Of a stretch of 64,000 nucleotides of DNA, positions 32,940 to 44,940 are shown piece after piece. Position 1 is the stretch's first letter. Every line of letters begins with the position of its first letter. The translations under genes and the position numbers were made by a program. The notes under the pieces were generated by a model. It was not told the origin of the DNA. It worked only from the letters and a program-made list of their open reading frames with translations, and did not search any database. Location: NCBI GenBank assembly GCA_032719365.1, contig CM064875.1, forward strand, positions 18,079,674-18,143,673. Reading direction: 5' to 3'. The DNA is from Prinsepia uniflora (Eukaryota > Streptophyta > Magnoliopsida > Rosales > Rosaceae).

Positions 32940-33440
32940 TTTTTAACTTTGTTTGTCATTTTTTTTTCAATTTTAAATATATCAATTCTTTCCAATTTTT
33001 GAACAAAGATTGACTCTATTTTTTCATCAGATTTTTTTTCTAATTTTAAATATATTTACTAATTTTATAATTTTTCTTCTATCGAAATTTTTTTTATGCT
33101 TATTGTTATATTTTTAATTATATTAACATTCAATTATAGTAATTCACTTCAAGTTATGTTTATATTTAAATTTTATATTATTAGTCATCGTCAGAACCCT
33201 ATTGTATTATATTATTAATCATATATTTATTATATCAAAATCATTTTATAATTTTTATTAGTTCTATATAACTATCATTGGGTACTTAAATTTTTCCAAA
33301 AATTTCATTCCAAATTTTTAATTTTTAGACCAAATTTTTGTTATTTTTGTTGATCGTAAACGATATCGATATCGATATTTGGGACAAGATTTCCATAAAT
33401 TTAATTAACAATGTATCCGTCGATATCGATATATAGTGCG
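32940..33440. other. AT-rich region ending in GATATC repeats
   Basis: No gene. CGATATCGATATCGATATTT at 33360-33380 and TCGATATCGATATA at 33420 echo the left side near 32310, which may mark the ends of an unidentified element. Confidence 0.4.
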
Positions 33441-33734
33441 CAATTTGGAGCCCACAGTCATACAATTTCAATGACTAAAGCATAACAAATTTTGGTGAGT
33501 GGTTGTGGACAATATCAGAAATAGGCGTAGGTAATGTAAAGTAGTCAATGTGGATTCTAGCTTTTGCTGCTTAATTATAAAAGCTGGGCTATCTGGAAAG
33601 CTCGGTTGTGCCGATAATGGAAAGAAAACCCCTTTATCTTGGGACCATTTTAGGAGAAACTTCGAGGCTTCATTATGAGCACTTACAAGTGGTGATGGAC
33701 AAACAAGAACATGTGGCTGCAGCTTTTCATTGTC

Positions 33735-34190
33735 TTGTCAGGGTCAATTAGCCCTACTTGGAGGCCCCCGTCTGTTGGAGTTATTAAAATAAATTCTGAC
33801 ACTTCTTGGGACCCAATCTCTTCTATGGCGTCTTTGAGGGTTGTTTGATGGGAGATTTCTCGCGGTTTGAGGGTGGAAGAGGAGTTACAGGGAAGGAGTC
33901 ACGTATGTTTCGGAAAAGGGATAGTGAAGTATGGAGGTTGGGGCAAACTACCAAGAGTGAGTAAAGGAGTGGGGGGAGTATCGAGCGAGGAAGATGGGAA
34001 GTTTCTCCTATCCTATATATAAGAGATTAAGCAACTTGCAAGAGCTTTGTCGTTGGCATGGTGGAATTACAACAACCAAGCTGCAGATGCAGCGGCATCT
34101 CTAATAAAGAAGGTGATGTGTGATTTGGTTTGGGAGTTCATACCCCTATCAGCCTTGCTCACGAGCGGAAGGGGGGGTCCATTGGGTTCC
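33735..34190 (+). pseudogene. RNase H-like LINE remnant
   Basis: RPPSVGVIKINSDTSWD is the opening strand of the plant LINE-type RNase H domain (normally W.PP..G..K.N.DG). The closing part ALSLAWWNYNNQAADAAASL carries the R.N..AD..A signature in altered form. The middle is replaced or scrambled by G-rich sequence (33850-34000) with stops. A dead fragment. Confidence 0.6.
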
Positions 34191-34199
34191 CAGGTCTCT

Positions 34200-35330
34200 C
34201 TCACTTGTATATATTTAATTTATTATATACAATATATAAATATTTTGTTTATATAATATTAAATTTATTGTATCTTAAGAAAATATTTGACACCAGATTA
34301 TTGAAAATTAATAGAAAAACGCAAGTAAAACACTCCAGAACACACAACTCGCCACTTAAGGAATTCACCAAGAGATAAGAGTTAAAGTAAGAAGAACACA
34401 ACTCTTCAAACTCTGAATTTTTCTGGAATTTTATATCATCATCTTCAACTGATTACATTGCAAACAAATCAACTTATTTATAGTAGTAAACAATTCAACT
34501 GCATGAATTTAGAAAGACTCATATTTAAGGTAGTAAATAAGTTTGTTACTAGAACTTAAAATGACTCGCAATTATTTAGGTTAGTAAATGAGTCCGTTAC
34601 TAGAATTTAAAAATACTCACAATTATTTAGTGTAATTAAACTTCATAATTAAAACAGCTAGAAAATGAAGAGACTTTTTCTTAATAACTTAGATCAGTTT
34701 CCGTGTCAATATTTCTATTTTCTTTATAATTTTATTTTTATTAAATAGATCAACTAATTAATTAATTAATTATGGCACATTTGAACTCTTTGTTTATAAT
34801 TACATCCCTTATTTGGGTTTTTCGTTTCTACAATCCACAAAATCAGCCCATTTCTCTTTGCAAAAAGCCTTATTTTTTTTCTTAATTCTTCAGCCATTAT
34901 AATCTCAAAGCCACACCCAGAGGCGGAGGGAAAAGGAAAGAGGGGGTCTTTTGGTAATATACATAATAAACATAATATTGTATATGTTACATAATATACA
35001 TTAATTTCTATATGTTTTTATTGTAAGTATTAAATTTGATTATAGTTCAAGTTTTTTTTCCTTACAATTTCGAATTTTATCAAATTTATTGAATTATTAA
35101 TTTTTGCACGGTGAACTTTGTGTTTTCTGGTTTCCTACTTCTAAGTATTTATTTATTTATTTTTATTTTAAGTATTTTATAAAAGATCCCCTGGACTTAA
35201 CTTAATTTCTAACTTTTCTTGCGCCTCTTGCCACAATCATCCTAAAGACAGTAACATACACACATCTAGCTAAGCATCCCTCTCTAGACTCATAAATTCT
35301 TGGACCCACACACACACTAAAACTTCACTA
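34200..35330. other. AT-rich intergenic sequence
   Basis: No gene. A possible LTR-like stretch (34310-34480, with CACTTAAGGAATTCACCAAG) lacks ends I can define. Confidence 0.4.
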
Positions 35331-35345
35331 TCTAAATTCTACCTT

Positions 35346-35576
35346 CTTTTCTTTTCTTTTTATGTTTAGTTATGTTATAATTTTTCACTTAGAAATGTAC
35401 TTGCGCAAGCTTAAATTTCTAGATAAGCTAGTATAACACTATCACACACACACACAAACATCACATCTAAACTCTACTTTGATTTCTTTTCTTTTACGTT
35501 TAGTTATGTTATAATTTTTCACTTAGCAATGTACATGCACTAGCTTAAATTTCTAGATAAGCTAGTATAACACTAT
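35346..35576. repeat. About 120-bp tandem duplication
   Basis: TTTAGTTATGTTATAATTTT...AGCTAGTATAACACTAT is present twice, separated by (CA)n. The second copy ends exactly at the ACTAT target site of the copia element. Confidence 0.85.
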
Positions 35577-36139
35577 TGTTGAAGGGTAAAAAAGTAAATC
35601 AAAAAGAGAAGGAGAGAGAGTTCTTGAAACGAGAGTTGCGATTGTATTAAGCTTTCTTACTCAATGAATACAATGACTAGCTGTTCTACTTTATATAGTG
35701 ACTAGATGATTTCTTAGAGCCTAAGCGACATGATTGGGCTCGCGTGGGAATACAAGTTAGGTAATCTAAGTTACAACAAATTGTTACAACTACCTATATT
35801 ATAACAACTTCCTATATTCATGGTGATTGTGACACTTATCACAATCAATAATCTTTAGTCGATCCTAAGACAACTGTATTTCTCAAGTGTTGATGCAGAC
35901 TGTGATGGTTGGTGTAGTGATGTGTTAACGCAGACAAAGAAGCTTGATGGTAGCAAACTGTGGAGCTCAATGATATTGTTAACATCCCCTCTCAAGCTGA
36001 TGTTCCATCAAATTGGACACTTGAATGTTGAAGATCTTTTCATCAAGACTCTTAGTAAACATGTTAACAACTTGAGCACCATAAGAAACATGATGTACAT
36101 CTAAGTATACATGAACCACTCACTCACGGATGAAGTGAT

Positions 36140-39100
36140 AATCAATCTCTATATGTTTAGCTCTTGAATGAAAGATATGATTAGCTGACAAGCTTGTTGC
36201 AGAGGTACCGTCACAATAAATAAGAGGGGTTGTACGGTGGGAATGTGAAGAGCGCAAAGAAGTTGGAGAATCCAGGGTAATTTAGCTACAATTATAGCTA
36301 AGGCACGATATTTATCCTCTGCACTAGATTTGGAGACTAATTGTTGCTTCTTGTAGGACCAGGAAATGTGGTTTGATCCAAGTAAAACAACCATACCAGT
36401 GGTAGAACACATGTCATTTGGATCACCTGCCCAATCAACATCTACATAGTCCACTAGATCAAGAGTACCAGGTTCATAATTGATGCCATGTAAGGAGGTA
36501 GTTTGTAGATATCAAATAATACGCTTAACTACAAGAAAATGTGTATCACATGGAGCCTGCATGAATTGGCAAACCTGATTGATAGAAAAGGAGATATCAG
36601 GATGTGTGAAGGTTAGATATTGTATAGCTCCAACTATAGTCCTCTAATTAGATGGATTGGAATAGGCTGGACCATCATTTTGTCAAATCCTTGTACTAGG
36701 AACACTTGGAGTATCAAAATCATTATTGTGCAACATAGAAGTCTTGCTAAGTAAGTCATGTACATATTTTTTCTTGAGACAAGAACAGACTAGAAGAAGA
36801 CCTTGTGATTTGAATGCAATGGAAGTACTGAAGATCACCAAGATACTTCATGCCAAATTCAATGGTAAGAGAATTAATAACAACCCGGATTGTTGGCATG
36901 GAGCTAAATGGGAGTATAATTTCATCCACATACAGCAGCAGAACAACCAGATCAGTAGGAGTTTGTTTAATAAACAAGGACGCATTTGGCCATGTTAATT
37001 GAAAACCCAGACTAGGTAAGAAACTTGTAAAATGTTCATTCCAAGCACGTGGGGTCTGCTTGAGACCATATAAGGATTTATTGAGAAGACAAACATAATC
37101 CTTGTGCTGAACACTTTCAAAACAAAAAGGTTGAGACATGAATACTTCCTCTTTAAGAATTCCATGTAAGAAGCAAATTTTGACATCTATTTGTATTAAT
37201 GGCCAATTGAACTGAGCAGTAAAGCCAAGACAAGCCATACAATAGTAAGTTTCACCACTGGACTAAAAGTTCACCATAATCAAGGCCTGGTTCCTAACTA
37301 AAACCCTTGGGAACCAATCTTGCCTTATATCTGGCAATAGAACCATCAGAGTTTTTCTTTATTCTGTAGACCCATATACACCTAACTAAATACTTGTCAG
37401 CAGGTAGAGGAACTAGGGACCAAGTATCCTGATCAATTAAGGCATTGATTTAATCCTGCATTGCCTTTTGTCAAACAGGTGAAGCTGCAGTCGTTTTAAA
37501 AGAGCTAGGTTCAACTTGTGATAGATCAATGTCAGCAACACCAACATCTGAGTGTACTGGAGAATTGAAGGCTTTGGTTTTACCTATGCCACTCTTTGAT
37601 CTAGTCTGCATTAGGTGCCTATTGACACCTGATATTGGTAGAACCACTTGAAGATACTGAGGCTCAAAATCATAAATGGAATTGAGACAGACCAAAGAAG
37701 TTGATGTCTCAGATACTGCTGGATTATGAGGATCAACAATAGAAGATGCATATTGAGGATCTTAAGAATATTGTGATTTTGTAAGTGCCAAAACTATTGG
37801 CACTGTGTTTGATGAAGATGGTAAGCTGATATGAGCAAAACCAGTTGGAACGAGAATCACAGGAGTAGAAAAGAAGTTGAGTGAAGGTGTTGCAAGATTT
37901 GAGATAGGTAGAGGAATGCAAGGAAGACAAGTTGAAATAAGAATAGTAGAAGATGAAGAAATACTAGATCTAATACACACATAAGGAAACTTATATCATT
38001 AAATAGAACATATCTAGAGATGATAGTTTTGGAGGTGAGAGAATTAAAATAGACATAACCTTTGTATTGATCTGTATAACCTAGAAAGACACACTTAACA
38101 GTTTTGGGTTGTAATTTGGTAGTATTATATGGTTTGAGTTACAAAAAAAAAAAACTCTTAGAAAATTGATTTCAGGTAGGGAACCAAAAAGTCTTTTATA
38201 AGGAGACATCATACTTAAATTTGAACATGGCATTTTGTTGATCAAATAGACAGCAGTAAGACAAGCATAAGCCCAAACTGAGCAAGGAGTTAGCAAATTT
38301 TAAGACTGTGACAGTTTCTATAATATTTCTATGTTTTCTTTCAGCCAAGCCATTTTGCTTTGGAGTGTATAGGAAAATATTTTGGTGTTTGATGCCTCTA
38401 GACAGTAAAAAGGTGTTTAGGTTCAGACCAATGTACTCACCTCTACCATCTGACTGAAGAATTTTAATTGAGGCAGTGAATGTGTTATCAATACTTGAGA
38501 ATCAGGAGAAATAACAATACTTGATTTACTCAAAATAGAGGAAACAATTTCATTAGCAGGATGCCCTAATCTATGATGCCACAGATTAAATGTACTTTCT
38601 TGCAAAGAAAGGAAGACTGAATAGTTTTTTGGTGTGCTTGAAAGGTAGTGTAGGCAAAAACTTGACATGAAATGGAGTACAACCATTCATGTCCCATTCC
38701 CTTAAACAATGTCCTTCTCGTGTTCATTTCATAGATCACAAAACATGCATCATTAAGAATAAAACGAGCTTGTTTATCTTTACAAAACTTATTGACAAAT
38801 AGCAAGTTTTGTGAAATACGAGGCATGTGTAGAACTTGATTTAGTTTAAAACACCATGAAGAGGGAGAATTAGTAACAAGAGATGACTGTCCAACATTGG
38901 CAATTTGCAAACCTGGTCCACTTGCAGTGGTAATAGTATCTGAAGAACTATAGTAAGGTGAGAAAGATCAGATGTCATATGAACTGTTGCACTAGTATCA
39001 GTAATCTAGAAATCTTGATTGTGTGGAGTGACTTGTGAATTCTGCTGTGAAAATTGGACATGTTGTACTGAAACGGTCATAGCTTGTAGATTATAATTTA

Positions 39101-39270
39101 AGGAGTATTGAACAGGTAGTGCTGAGGCTGTCATGGCTTGTAGATTGGTATTCAAGGTTGGTGAAGGAGAAGCTCCCTAGTAGGAATAGTTTTCCCTATG
39201 GTAATAATTCATGGCATTATAACCATACTTCCAGCATATTTGACATGGCTCAGACATTTGTGGGGGTCAA
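36140..39270 (-). pseudogene. Copia pol of the nested element (protease, integrase, RT, RNase H)
   Basis: Reading 5' to 3' on the minus strand: gag zinc knuckle CQICWKYGYNAMNYYH (about 39190-39240); protease region with DTSATVHMT (the active-site DSGA altered); integrase HHCC start LWHHRLGHPANEI (about 38560); integrase core remnants (38081-38296); and RT with YGLKQTPRAWNEHF and LLLYVDEIIL (YVDD altered to YVDE). RNase H follows with YVDVDWAGDPNDMCSTTG and SKSSAEDKYRALA. Several frames and stops interrupt it, and the catalytic changes argue it is inactive. Confidence 0.85.
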
Positions 39271-39272
39271 TA

Positions 39273-39647
39273 TGTCAGGACCCATCCCAATCCCCCCGGG
39301 ATTAACGAGGGACACTCCTAATCCCGTTTGACACGGAGTGTCAGACCAAGGAAAATTTGAACCTTTAGCCCGACGGGCTTCCAGAGTACGCTAGGATCCG
39401 GAGGAAGTATGTGATGTCTCGGTCTCTACCATAGTCTACATCCGTAATCAACCTGAAGGGCATTGAAAATAGAAAGACTGTGAGTGGATGAAAAGTAATA
39501 AGTTTAGTAAAACACATTTCATAAAAAACCTTTATGCCCTTCACTAAAAAGCATGCATGCATATTAAAACCATTTATCAAACCACATATGTTTAAACAAC
39601 CATATTTAGGGTCTCAGCCCCAAGTTCCGTAAATTCAAGTCACCCGG
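39273..39647 (-). mobile_element. LTR A, left portion (inserted in copia)
   Basis: It begins TGTCAGGACCCATCCCAATC, the complement of the LARD LTR end (GATTGGGATGGGTC...). It continues after the inner stack at 52978. The boundary at 39648 is fixed by the CCCGG duplication of LTR B. Confidence 0.75.
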
Positions 39648-41859
39648 TGACAGGACCGCCCCCGAAAGGGGCATCGATAACCGTGCCCGGTCCTGCTCCC
39701 GTCTGGCAAGATGACTGAAAATCCCAAGTTACCCTCAGTACTTGCCAAACCAAGGATAGCCACACGTACTTACTCATGCCTCCACCCCTCGTACAGCCTC
39801 GAACAACGCGCCACGACCTGGAGGGTCAATGAAAACCAAAAGGTGTTAGTGGACAAAAATAAATCAGTTTAGAAAAACGGTTACAACAAACGTTTTTACC
39901 CTCCGCGTAAAAAAACCAATGCATGCATACAAAAACATTTCGCCATCGGTTAAGATTTTCCACATAATAAAAACTGTGTATCAAATTTCAACATAAGGAA
40001 GAACTCGTATGAACTTCAAAATCATTTTCCTTTCTCAACCATTAGGTCTTAGCCCGCAATCATAAACATCGGGCCTCAGCCCAAAACCACAAATCAAACC
40101 AAATGCACAACATGATCCAAAACCAACAACCATATACCGGGCCACTGCCCAACTCAACCGAAACATAAAAAATCATCAATAAATCACAAGTCAATCATTT
40201 TGCTGGATAACAAGTGCGCCTGAGTCTTTAAACTCAAAACCATGCGCATAAACAGGCCTTCCCGGGATATCAACGAGTCTTTAAAGTCAGAACATAATCA
40301 ATAGGCCTCGGGGGTATCACAGTAACCGAGTCTTTAAACTCACGAGTCTTTAAACTCATTAAGGGCCCTCCCCCGTCATCAATTAACCGAGTCTTTAAAC
40401 TCAAAACGTGCTCCAGCAATAGCACCGGGTTTTTAAACCCAAAACAGTTTTCAAACACAACAACGAGTCTTTAAAACCCAAAACAGTTTATCAATCACGA
40501 CAACGTGGGATCCATCCCAAAATCACATTTTTCACAACAGGACCCATAGTCCGAATTCCCACATTCATTTTCCCCAAATCATACTTTACAAACATAAACA
40601 AATCATCATTAAACACGGGGCATGCACAATCATAGCGAATCACTTTATTAAATCCTTTTTCACTCCCGAATTCGAATTCGCAATAATGATTCCGTAAGCC
40701 GGCATCCGGAAGCATCATCCTGAACCCAAACCAAGAATCCACTTTATTATTTCTGAAAACCGAAATCCCATAAATCAAAGTTACTTTTATGCCCCGAGCA
40801 TTAAGCCCGAAATCACCTTTTTCAAATCCAATTAAATTCTTAGGAATCACTTCTTTCTCAAATCTCATTTCCAACACATCGAAACCACAATCATAATCAC
40901 CAAAATCACGATCCAATCAGAATATACTCAAAACCCATTTTTAAAATCCTCAAAATCACAAGTCTCATTTCAATCCCCAAATTCAAACATCAACAGTGAT
41001 CAAATCACAATAACTCGAAATCTCGTAAAACGTGCAAATCCGGAACGTTCTCGAAAAACGTGTCAAAATCGTAGGTCACACCCGCAAATCATAAACAACC
41101 TTCTTAAATCATTTTATACCCATTTCATATAACTTCTTTCATTAAACCATCATTAAGCACACGAGTGACCATAGTCTCGAAATACGTGTAATTTCACATG
41201 TATAGCAAAAATGCGTATAAATACGGGAATCGAATACGTATAAATACGGAAATCAAAATCAATCACAACTTAGAATCATAATCATAAAACCATAGCAATA
41301 ATTTATGCATGCATTAAATTTTGAAAGCAACGTCCACTCACACACCAATTTTAAGGCTCGGTTTCGCGCCGCACGCATGCCCGTGATTTCCGATATTTCC
41401 CAGAAATTCCAAATCCTGTCCGCAAACATACTTTAGTGTCACTAAGGGCTTAAATGACAACATACTAATTTCCCATAATTTTCCGGGAATTAATCATTAT
41501 TTACCAACGTAACATAAATCTTCGGACCCTCGGAATAACATCGAAATGGTGTCCGATAAATTCGAAACTAGCGTTAAAATGTTCGTTACAATGTGTAGGA
41601 CAAAAGTCGTTTTGAACTCACCTTGAGAATCCGTCCCACGCGCCCTCACGCGCCGCCGCAAGCGGCTGCGCGTGAAAGCCACGCGCCTGCTACAGTACCC
41701 CTGCACAGTTCATCGTTCTCACCCGCCAAACCTGCAATACGGGTCGTTCCACCCACGACACAACCCGGTTAAATCCTTACCAAAACTCACTCAATTCATC
41801 CCTTCATTCTACTTAAATCATTCCTCGTCGGGTTAATTTAGGATCCCATTCATTAATTA
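39648..41859 (-). mobile_element. Solo LTR B, left portion
   Basis: It begins TGACAGGACCGCCCCCGAAA. TSD CCCGG is at 39643-39647 and 52973-52977. The second portion is 51628-52972, ending GGGATGGGTCGTTACA. The full length without the inner element is about 3.56 kb. No internal domain is associated, so it is a solo LTR. It has a repeat array based on GAGTCTTTAAACTCA at 40200-40480. Confidence 0.9.
40205..40480. repeat. Hairpin-forming repeat array in LTR B
   Basis: At least eight units around GAGTCTTTAAACTC (arms GAGT/ACTC), spaced 15-60 bp apart. Confidence 0.85.
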
Positions 41860-42346
41860 TGTAACGACCCGTCCCGAATATCGGGATTTAATAATATTTA
41901 ATTATGATTTACTAATCTGGGATTAGTTGGGTGATTTCGGACGAATTGTGCAAAATAACCGTTTTGCCCCTGGGCGTGGGAAAAACGTTGACTTTTATTT
42001 CGGATGGTCAAATGGACTTTGACCGATGACCGTGATGTAGTTCGGGATGTCACGAGTTCGGGACGTCCCGAATATCGTGGTGAAAGTTATGATGTACGGA
42101 AGTGCAGGGGCATTTTCGTAATTTGGACGAAATAAGGGGAAATGTTGACTTTTTGACCGAGATGTCCGATGTCCGAGGGCCAAGGACCGTTACGTAGGTT
42201 TCGTCGATACGAATCCAACGACAGGCGGCATGCCGAAATTGGAGATTCGACGACGAAGTTATGGTCAAGGAAACGAATTAACGAACCGAGGCTCCGACTA
42301 AAATAATAATATAATAATGAACAGTACCCGGTGACTGAACACACTT

Positions 42347-42372
42347 GGATGAGTGACAAGTGTCACTCATCC
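42347..42372. repeat. Conserved LTR palindrome (element C, 5' LTR)
   Basis: GGATGAGTGACA-AG-TGTCACTCATCC, perfect 12-bp arms. Confidence 0.95.
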
Positions 42373-43887
42373 CTTAATTTCAGGCATAAAACCAGATCCC
42401 ATGTTTTGGGGAAACATAATTATTATGTTTTATTAATTAATTAAATTAAATTAATCTTTTAATTTCCATTATTCCTCTCTAATTTCCTAACCGTGTACAA
42501 CCCAAAACCACAATTCATTCCACCCTTAATCTCCTCTCCATCAGCTGATCTTGAGTGTGCAAATTGGAGACAATTCAGAGACGGATTTAGTGAGGGAAAC
42601 ACGAGGGATTGAGGGGGACCGTAGAACTGGAATTCGGAAATTTGATTTTTGGGAGGGAAATTCGAATTGGGAGAATTAGGCCGTGAGGATCGCAATTGAG
42701 CTCACATTCAGCTTCTTGGGATCACAACGATCATAATTGTCGAAGAAACGAGATGAATTGGTGCCGTTTTGGCTCTGATCGAGCTTGGTGACAGAGGAAG
42801 AAAATCGAGGTTGAGTCGTGATCGTGGAGTGTTTAGACGACGGAATTGAGGTGGGGAAGCTACTTCTCATGATCCCACGATGCTTCTGGGTTCGTCAATT
42901 GAAAGAAAACGGATGTGGTTGACAGAACTCCATGGTTGAACAGTGACGGTGTTCGTGCTTGAGGCGTGACGATTGAGCGCAGGATTAAAGCAATTGAGTT
43001 GGGGGAAATGCTTAATGGAGTCCATGGAAGCTTCTGGTTGAATCAATTTAAGGAAATCAATTGGAATTGAAGGAATTCCATGAACGAACTGTAACCGGAG
43101 TGTTCTTGGTGTTCATCATCGAATCGTGGAATTGTAGGTAAGGATTTGTGTAATTGAGTTTACAGAACATAAATTGAATTTAAAACGAAACTAACTGATT
43201 GATCAATTGAAGGAATTAAGGCTGAATTGATGGACATTGAACCGGGTTGTATCGCGGGTAAATTGGACCCGTTTACCAGAGATGCGGGTTAGGCTGGTGA
43301 CACTGTTCACGGCGCGTGGATTTCACGCGCAGCCACTCACGGCGGCGCGTGACGGCGCGTGGGCACGAATCTCGAGGTGAGGTCAACATGACTTCTGTCC
43401 TATTTAATGTAACGAACATTTTGGAATTGGTTTCGTGTCGATCGGACACCGTTTCGTTATTGTTCGGGATGTCCGAAGGTTTTAAATCCAGTTTAAAAAT
43501 ACTTAAAAATTCGGGAAAATTACGGGACTTGAATAGGATGTTAATGATGAGGTTAGTAATCCTCTAGTGTGATTTGGACAGGATTGGGAGTCCCGGTGAT
43601 AGTGGTGTGGCCCGGGAAGGCCTATGGCACGCGTATCGAGGCGCTCGGTTAAACGGTCTGTGAGTGGACATTGGTTTCATAAATTCGATGCATGCATAAC
43701 TGTTTTATGATTGTTATAATTATGATTAAATGATTTACTTTGGATATCGGTGAATTTAAAATGATTTCACGTATTTCGAGGTGAATTACGTATTTGCACG
43801 TAAACCGAGAATTTCTGGATTTGCACCGATTTCCATAAATGTGGTTGGATATGATTTCATGAAACGGTTACGAACTTGAATAATGTA

Positions 43888-44005
43888 AAATCGGGCCAGG
43901 GGCCCAGTTGAACTATGAAATCGGGCCAGGGGCCTAGTTAACATGTGGATCGGGCCAGGGACCCAGTTAACTTGTGAAATCGGGCCAGGGGCCTAGTTGA
44001 TTTCT
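43888..44005. repeat. GGGCC hairpin array (element C, 5' LTR)
   Basis: Four units of about 31 bp around TCGGGCCAGGGGCCCAGTT; the other LTR has the same array at about 50570-50690. Confidence 0.9.
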
Positions 44006-44940
44006 ACATACGATTGCGGGTCGGGGACCCTAAAATGGAATTGAATAAATGTTTTCTGGTTTACATTTTATATATGTTCACATGCTGGAATCAATAAATG
44101 GTTTTGATGATATTTCGGTTATGGCACGTTTCACGGTATTTGGGCATGAGACCCGTTTGATGAAACGTAACGATCGGTTCGGATTTTATCTATGTATACC
44201 TATATGTTTTGCATGTGGATATCAATAAAATGTATTTAGTACTGCACTGTATAAATCCTTCCATATTATATTGTCTCCTCCGGATGAGGTACCCCGGAGA
44301 GGTCACGGACGTCTAGTACGTCCAGCGTCTATGACGCTAAGCATCGGGGATGCTGTACCCGAACGGGGTTCGGGGATTGAACTTGGAAATTGAGACCCGA
44401 GTGACACGCGTAGCCTTGTGATTATGACCTTATTGACGTCAGGGACGTCAGACATCAGGGATGTCGGGATTGGAGTGTATAGTGCAGTGGCTAAAATTAT
44501 GGTTATGGTTTATATTATGCCTTATGGTTCATATTACTGGATTTATGAAAGAACTCTTGGATTGACCCTTTGGAATTTGGAACTATGCTTTGGTTTCCGG
44601 GCTAAGGCCCTAATGGTTATTTCTAAATAAATATGGGATTATTGGTTTTTGGTGCATGCATATGATTTTACTGAGGGGCATAAATGTCTTATAAATGTTT
44701 TTAACAGACTTGTTTATTTTCGTCCACTCACAGCTTTTGTTTTTAATGCCCTTTCAGGTTGATTCCGGATACGACTGCAGCAGAGACTTGAGCATCGCAC
44801 ACCTCCTCCATCGATCCTTACGCACTCTGGAAGCTCGTTTGGGCAATGGCAATCGGTTATCCCTTGTCTGACGCCTCTTGTCAGACGGGAGCACGTCACG
44901 TTCCATGGTAATCCCGGGGGGATTGGGATGGGTCGTGTCA

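Larger units (their letters stand above)
41860..44940 (+). mobile_element. 5' LTR (3081 bp) of LARD-like element C
   Basis: TGTAACGACCCGTCCC to GGGATGGGTCGTGTCA. The TSD AATTA is at 41855-41859, repeated at 51623-51627. It is nearly identical to the 3' LTR. One clear block difference near 42050-42080 accounts for most of the 15-bp length difference. It contains the palindrome at 42347-42372 and the hairpin array at 43888-44005. The short open frames within are present in both LTRs but lack recognisable domains. Confidence 0.95.

Noticed and set aside
42459..42870. Open frames that occur almost unchanged at 42459-42870 and 49141-49552
   Set aside because: Their conservation only reflects the two near-identical LTRs of element C; no domain is recognisable.
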